DNA of 64,000 nt. Source: Pestalotiopsis fici W106-1 (taxonomy: Eukaryota > Ascomycota > Sordariomycetes > Amphisphaeriales > Sporocadaceae). Location of the stretch: assembly GCF_000516985.1 (NCBI RefSeq), contig NW_006917092.1:1752619-1816618 (forward strand). Reading direction: 5' to 3'. The stretch's first letter is position 1; every line of letters starts with the position of its first letter. The notes under the pieces were generated by a model. The model did not search any database. It saw only the letters and a program-made list of their open reading frames with translations, and was not told the origin of the DNA. The translations under genes and the position numbers were made by a program. Shown here piece after piece: positions 58,950 through 64,000 of the stretch.

Positions 58950-61148
58950 TCAAGGGAGTACGGGAAAGGCCGGGGCGTCACCAACGCCTTGGTAAATGAT
59001 GGTATCATTATTAGGGTTGTTGGCTGGCTCAGGGTAGCCCATAAGCTGGCGGATCAACTCCCACTTGTCCTTGGGGCGCTCGGGATACGCATCGACTAGT
59101 CCTTGCCACCAAGAGGTCTCCTTGAAGGTGACCTTTGCGTCCGCATCATTCTTGCTAAAACCCTCGGGGGTGTTGTAGACGTATCCGACGCGAGTCGAGT
59201 CGGGGAACCAGTAGTAGGCGCGAGTCGAAATGGCCAGCACCTCGTTAACGTACACTTCAAGAGTACTACCATCCAGGAAGACGCGCATCTTGAGATCGTC
59301 GAGCTGGGTGGTTCCGTTGACACGGCGCTCCCATAGGCGCAGCTTACCCACTTCCGGTGCGCGGTTGACGGTCGAGTTGGTGATGGCCGTGTTGCGCTGA
59401 ATCATGATACTCTCATTGGCCGGGCGGTAGACTACGGAGACGTCTTCGAATCTGTCCGAGCCCGGCTCGACACCCTTGACGCTACGGAAGATGGAGATGC
59501 CAGCGGAGAATGAGCCGTAGTCTTCACTTCTGAGCGAAGCATTGGGGAAAGAGATGGTGGTCTCCAGCTCAAAGTGGCGGCTGTCTGGGGATTGCTCCAA
59601 GGCACGGTAGATCTGGTGCTCGCCGTCCTTGACTGTGATCTCGTCGCCGCTATTGTTCCTCGAGGGGGCAAAGACTACTTCTGTTTGATTAACCACAAAT
59701 GACTTTTCAGCTTGGGCCCTGAATGCAGCAAGTTCCTTCGCTGGTCGGATGCCCAGAGTGGTAAGATCGACGGTGCCGTCCGACTTTGCGCCTATACGAC
59801 CATTGTTCTCCGTTGGAACAGCAGTCTTGAGGTGGCCCGTCTTGACAGCCCAGCTTGCTCTCATACGGACCAGAGACGAGTCTACAACGTTTTCAATATC
59901 CTTGATGAAAAGCTCTCGTGGAAGAGTCAGTGCGCCAGAGTATTCGGTCTGATACTTGAGATCCTCGATCTGGTCCTCTCCAATGACACACAGAGTATAG
60001 CGTCGGAGATCCGTTTTGTTCTGGACACCAGTGCATGCATATCCAAGACCCCAGTCAACGACACCCTCAAACGTTGTGTTGAGAATAACGCTCTCGTTGT
60101 GCTCGCTTCTGGCCCAGTGGCCCACCCGGTATAGGGACCAATGGTAGCTGTGGTCTTTACGACCAGATTCCGCGCCCATGGTGATGAGACCAAGCCCATC
60201 TTCGTCGTCTCCCTCGTGACCCAAGGTGGTGAGTTGGGATGTCTCGTAATTACTTCCATCGGACTCGTCGGATCCAGCCCAGCCGGAGCCCGGCTGGACA
60301 AATGTAGAGTTGACCTTCTCTTGGAGAATGGGTCCCAAGTAGTCCCAGCTGGTAAAGTTGTTGAGCTCGGACTGACGGTAGAAGAACAGGCGGGGGCCAT
60401 CACCGTGGATACCTCCGCTGACAGAAATGTACCAAGGCGCTTCCGTGTAATTCCACGTACCGTTGGGAGAAAGCAAGTCGTCAAATTGCTTACCCTGGAC
60501 CACCCAAGGATCACGGAAACCAGTCACGACATTACCAATGTAAGGGGGAGCTGTTATGACGGGGATATTGGCACCCTCCTCGGGCTTGATCCATGTGTCG
60601 CCGTTATCCTCCGAGTAGGCCAGAGCTTGTGACTCGTAGCCATCGTGATAATCGATAGACCATGAGATTGGAAGGCCCTTGACGGCAGTCCAAATCAAGG
60701 TGGGCAGGCCGTTGTAGCCGTGAGGAATTACACTTCCATCAAAGTCGGCGAGAAAATCAACCTCGTTACCGGCACCGATCGACACGGGGTTCTTGTACGT
60801 GTTGTGGTCCTTGAAGTGCAGGAGATCCTGGGTAGTGCTACCGGCGATAGATTGAGTAAAGTATGTGCTGTTCTCGATACCCCGGATGAAACTGTAGAGT
60901 GCTGACAGGTGGATGGTACCATTGTCGTCCATCCAGAAAGCCGTAGGATCCCCAACGCTGTTGCTTGGGTGAATGAAGTGAGCCTTTGGCCGCCATTGCT
61001 CCCAAAGAGAGGCATTGGTATAGATGGAGAGGTTGGTGGGAGGTGGTTGAGTAAAATCAGGAACGAGAGCGCTCCGAGCACCAAAAGTATGGTTGGTGGC
61101 GTTGGCCAGGCCAGCCGCCAATCCGCTGAAGGCTGCACTTTGCAGCAT
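58950..61148 (-). CDS. Secreted GH32 fructosidase (invertase/inulinase family)
   Basis: Single exon, 732 residues, with a signal peptide-like start (MLQSAAFSGLAAGLANA) and many N-glycosylation sites. The GH32 five-bladed propeller is shown by WRPKAHFIHPSNSVGDPTAF, RDP at 212-214 (FRDPWVVQG, transition-state stabiliser) and E302 in SNYETSQLTTLG as likely acid/base. The nucleophile is probably D67 in VGDPTAF. The canonical WMNDPNG is replaced by GDPTAFWMDDNG, which marks an unusual subgroup. A C-terminal beta-sandwich follows, with LKMRVFLDGSTLEVYVNE, typical of GH32. The enzyme should release fructose from sucrose, inulin or levan outside the cell; which of these is preferred cannot be told. 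The start codon is preceded by a TATA-like GATAAATA about 105 bp upstream. Confidence 0.9.
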   Translation of the reverse strand: MLQSAAFSGLAAGLANATNHTFGARSALVPDFTQPPPTNLSIYTNASLWEQWRPKAHFIHPSNSVGDPTAFWMDDNGTIHLSALYSFIRGIENSTYFTQSIAGSTTQDLLHFKDHNTYKNPVSIGAGNEVDFLADFDGSVIPHGYNGLPTLIWTAVKGLPISWSIDYHDGYESQALAYSEDNGDTWIKPEEGANIPVITAPPYIGNVVTGFRDPWVVQGKQFDDLLSPNGTWNYTEAPWYISVSGGIHGDGPRLFFYRQSELNNFTSWDYLGPILQEKVNSTFVQPGSGWAGSDESDGSNYETSQLTTLGHEGDDEDGLGLITMGAESGRKDHSYHWSLYRVGHWARSEHNESVILNTTFEGVVDWGLGYACTGVQNKTDLRRYTLCVIGEDQIEDLKYQTEYSGALTLPRELFIKDIENVVDSSLVRMRASWAVKTGHLKTAVPTENNGRIGAKSDGTVDLTTLGIRPAKELAAFRAQAEKSFVVNQTEVVFAPSRNNSGDEITVKDGEHQIYRALEQSPDSRHFELETTISFPNASLRSEDYGSFSAGISIFRSVKGVEPGSDRFEDVSVVYRPANESIMIQRNTAITNSTVNRAPEVGKLRLWERRVNGTTQLDDLKMRVFLDGSTLEVYVNEVLAISTRAYYWFPDSTRVGYVYNTPEGFSKNDADAKVTFKETSWWQGLVDAYPERPKDKWELIRQLMGYPEPANNPNNDTIIYQGVGDAPAFPVLP

Positions 61149-63529
61149 AGTGTCCTAAAGCCCGAACCTTTGAAAGAGAATAAAAAGGACGAAGGGAATG
61201 GAGAGCTGGTAGAGTGCCAGTCTCTCTCACGATGACATCGCTGGGGATCAGTGTTATTTATCACCAGCTCCTATCCATTGCTACCAAATCGTTACAAACA
61301 GCGCGTAGTCTCTACCCACTTCTGAATGAGAAGCTCATGCCCTGCTCAGACCATCCCGGTGGACCGTGTAGTGCTATAGGAAAAGGATTCGGCCGAATGT
61401 TCCTGACAGATGTTGAGGGGCGGCGGGTCCTTGGGCAAGCGGATCAGGGGGCCCCAGATCAGGTCCCGAAATCTTTCGGTGATATTCGTACAGTACACTG
61501 GATAATATGCAGTATATTATCATCGTATTGTTTTCACGGCAGTCTTGATCCCTGGCCAGCGAGAAAAACCAGCCGCTCAGCTGTTGCATCTTCATACGAG
61601 CCATCTCTATATTCGAATGTGAACTACAAAGTAGGCAAGTCCCAGAGCGTCCTCTTTTAGTGCAGTGTCTCTCAGGATTGGAGTATTGAGGTTTGCGCGC
61701 TCGACTTTGATTCGGTCTGTGTTCGGTGAAAAGAAGGAATTAGTGTCATCTTTAGAGTCGATCTGATAACGATTGTCTGTAAGTGGATCAGTCGGGCGCA
61801 GAAGCCTTGAGAGTTTATTCTAGAGTCCACCGATCCCTTTCATTTGGTTCGCGTGAATGGCCTCTAGCCTGACTTGCTCTACGGAACAAACCGTGCCAAG
61901 TCGTGCCTTGCAGGTCTGCAAAAGCTACAGAGCCACATCTTTCTCCATAAGATGATAATTTCTGAGATGCTTGACCTGTTCGCAAGAACTATTGAAGGAT
62001 CGGCAGTGCCATCAGGCCATGGTCTGCCAGGAGACAGGAATGCACAAGCGTTATTTGTCTGATTGACTTGAAAGTGACAAATACTTGACTGGAGATGAGT
62101 AGGAGTCTCGAGTTAGATATCCCTCGATGGATGAGCCGCGCGTCGCCAAAGCACGAGGCTGTTGGTACGAATTGGTGAAAGTCTTCCTGGCAGAATATAG
62201 TCTGTAAAATGGCACAGGACGCATCTGTCGAAATATGACGTCACCAACGCCAATAATCATCCACAATGAAGAAATAGCCTATTATGGCTTCAAATTTGTC
62301 CAAAAACAGCTGCATTATGCATAATAGAAAGCTTCTTAAAACTTCTCGATTGCTCCAGTTTGGAAACGTTCCAGTTCCTCGCCCGGATTACTGGGTGGTT
62401 CCTCATTTAGAAGTTTGGCATGTCGCCGGCCGATCAGTCCGACTCGCTTCAAGTCGTCATGAGATTCCACAGCATCGCGAGAAATATCCTTTATTATTGA
62501 TCAACATGTAAGAATAATTATTTCCAAGCTCTTGCAATACAAAAAACATGTGCCTTTACATGGCTCGAAGTGTGACTAATGCCAATGCCGGCTGGTATTT
62601 CTCCCACATACCGACTGCGGATCACCATCGCATGCCTTTTTCAATTGGAGCTAAAATACAGGTGAGCAGCGGGCCGATGCAGACTTGGCGCAAGGAATAT
62701 CCCCCATAATTACGGCATTTCTAAATCGTCAAACATGTCTTTTTATGTGATGGGATCATCTTTTCAGGTGATGCAAAGAGTCATGGACCTACCGTGCGTA
62801 CGTACTGTCACTCGATATCACGCATTTCACTGCCCGGCGCCGAAATCAAAAGGGCCCTGGAGCACACTGGAAGAACCAGGAATGATCACGCCGAGTTTGC
62901 TCGTGTCCTTCAAGGCAAAATCAGGTATATATGCCACGATGAAAAGATATTTCCTCAAGGATTAATTAACACTCTCATTCCAAACATGCGCGCTTGCACG
63001 AGTAGCCGAGAGAACCTGCAAGCAATTTCGCCTGGGCAATGAACTTGCAACCAGCATGCACTACTCTGAACCCTAGCCTGGAGGGCAAGACGTGGGTCAG
63101 CTTTTGCTTCTTCGTTTTCCTCCTCGCCCTTTCCCTTCAACTATGAATCGTATATATACCAGCTAGTTATAGTATACTTACTAGATATAGTATACTAACG
63201 TATCCTATACGCCAACAAATATACTCTACCAGGAGCAGTGAATGCATATTGCATGAGAATATCCGACAAAGATGAGAGAAGCCGCCTGCTGGGGTGGAGC
63301 ATGCAAAATACCTAGGTTCATACATCGCCAAACCCGACCGCAGATGCACAGGCTGATTGCATCGCGATGCGAGAACAACTCCTCAAACACAGAAAGTCCT
63401 GTTCCACTACTTGAATCTATTCAAAATGCGTTGCCCAAATCAAGAAAACCCTTCGACTATACCCTTGATAAAGATATGCATACACAAAAAATCGCTAAAA
63501 ATGCAAAAATATAACGGGTGATGGAGATG
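61149..63529. other. Intergenic, no gene seen
   Basis: 2.4 kb between the GH32 start and the tRNA-Gly gene. The GH32 promoter occupies the left end. All frames are short and lack recognisable features. Confidence 0.5.
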
Positions 63530-63601
63530 TGCATCCATCGGGAGTCGAACCCGAGTCTCATGCTTGGAAGGCAAGAATGATAACCGCTACACTATAGATG
63601 C
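63530..63601 (-). tRNA. tRNA-Gly (TCC)
   Basis: The minus strand gives a 72-nt cloverleaf without intron. The acceptor stem GCATCTA pairs with TGGATGC (one G-T pair) and discriminator A. The loop CTTCCAA gives anticodon TCC. The T arm is TCGGG-TTCGACT-CCCGA. The anticodon stem has a T-T mismatch at its second pair. A TTTTT terminator follows within 30 bp. Isotype glycine rests on the anticodon and overall similarity to fungal glycine tRNAs. Confidence 0.93.
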
Positions 63602-64000
63602 GGATCTTGAAAGAAGTCGTTTTATTACGCATCATAAAAGTTGAAAATTAGCGGCTCGAGCGTCTTCTGAACGGGATATCCCGTAGTGGAATCGTCCCAT
63701 TTCATCTCGTGTGTCCCATTTCACTGCGGGCCTTTCAGCTCGGAGACATTTGCTTGTGGGTGGCGGCACAGACTGGGGCAGACAGACGCACGCCATAGAG
63801 TGGCTGTTATTTTGGGTGTACGGAGTACCGCTGTTGGCTTGGCTTTACTCGGCTTGTGTCAACCTTGTAATCGGAAGTGTCATCTTTCAATTTGGCCTCT
63901 ATTTGTGCGACACTGTCCGGGGTAAGGGAAATGACAGATTTTATGCCATGTCAACCGTAACAAACAGCTTCTACATTTGGTAGAGCTGGAGCCAACACGG
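63602..64000. other. End of window, no gene supported
   Basis: A plus-strand frame at 63711-63983 codes for a hydrophobic 90-residue peptide, but no start context, homology or splice signal supports it. The window ends here. Confidence 0.4.

Noticed and set aside
63711..63983. Hydrophobic 90-codon frame
   Set aside because: It could be a small membrane protein, but there is no start context, homology or neighbour support.

Overview
The window is nuclear DNA of a filamentous ascomycete (Pezizomycotina, most likely Sordariomycetes/Hypocreales; genus not determined). The evidence is genes split by short 50-90 nt GT-AG introns, fungus-specific families (Zn2Cys6 regulator, fungal ULD_2 ubiquitin-like protein, DUF1772, CBM1 cellulose-binding module) and two nuclear tRNA genes, one with an anticodon-loop intron. 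A run of exactly 100 N at 7681-7780 is a scaffold gap. I rebuilt 19 protein genes from conserved motifs and splice-site phase, plus two tRNAs. No transposon, CRISPR array or viral sequence was recognised.

Layout. 0-6.4 kb: NmrA-like protein (-), SnoaL-like protein (+), DUF1772 anthrone-oxygenase-like membrane protein (-) and a cytochrome P450 (-). These look like tailoring genes of a secondary-metabolite locus whose core enzyme, if there is one, lies left of the window. 9.0-17.5 kb: FAD monooxygenase (+), NCS1 nucleobase/ureide permease (-), Fe(II)/2-oxoglutarate dioxygenase (+), and a 734-residue fusion of a biuret/triuret-hydrolase-like cysteine hydrolase with an allophanate hydrolase (+). 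The divergent promoter between permease and dioxygenase has four HGATAR (AreA/NIT2-type) sites within 24 bp. Together these predict import and oxidative dismantling of a nitrogen-rich small molecule, with its nitrogen finally released as ammonia through allophanate. This is my main candidate for an undescribed system.

17.7-25 kb: secreted protein with a Ser/Thr-rich duplicated tail (-), secreted M14 carboxypeptidase (-), second SnoaL-like protein (-). 25-29.3 kb: no gene seen. 29.3-32.6 kb: a small secreted protein with 13 copies of a CSECEG core (+), facing a flavin-containing monooxygenase (-). 33.3-39 kb: GH10 xylanase with CBM1 (-), alpha-arrestin with a PPxY motif (-). 39-45.3 kb: no gene seen.

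45.3-50.8 kb: aldoxime dehydratase (-), Zn2Cys6 regulator (+) and arylacetonitrilase-like nitrilase (-), a compact aldoxime to nitrile to carboxylate pathway with its own putative regulator. 52.7-54.8 kb: MFS drug/H+ antiporter (-). 55.7-57.8 kb: ULD_2 protein (-). 58.5 kb: tRNA-Leu(AAG). 59-61.1 kb: secreted GH32 fructosidase (-). 63.5 kb: tRNA-Gly(TCC). The rest to 64 kb shows no convincing gene.

All functions are read from sequence motifs and recalled family features; no database search was run. Exon borders are inferred from splice consensus, reading phase and conserved protein motifs, so alternative N-termini remain possible.
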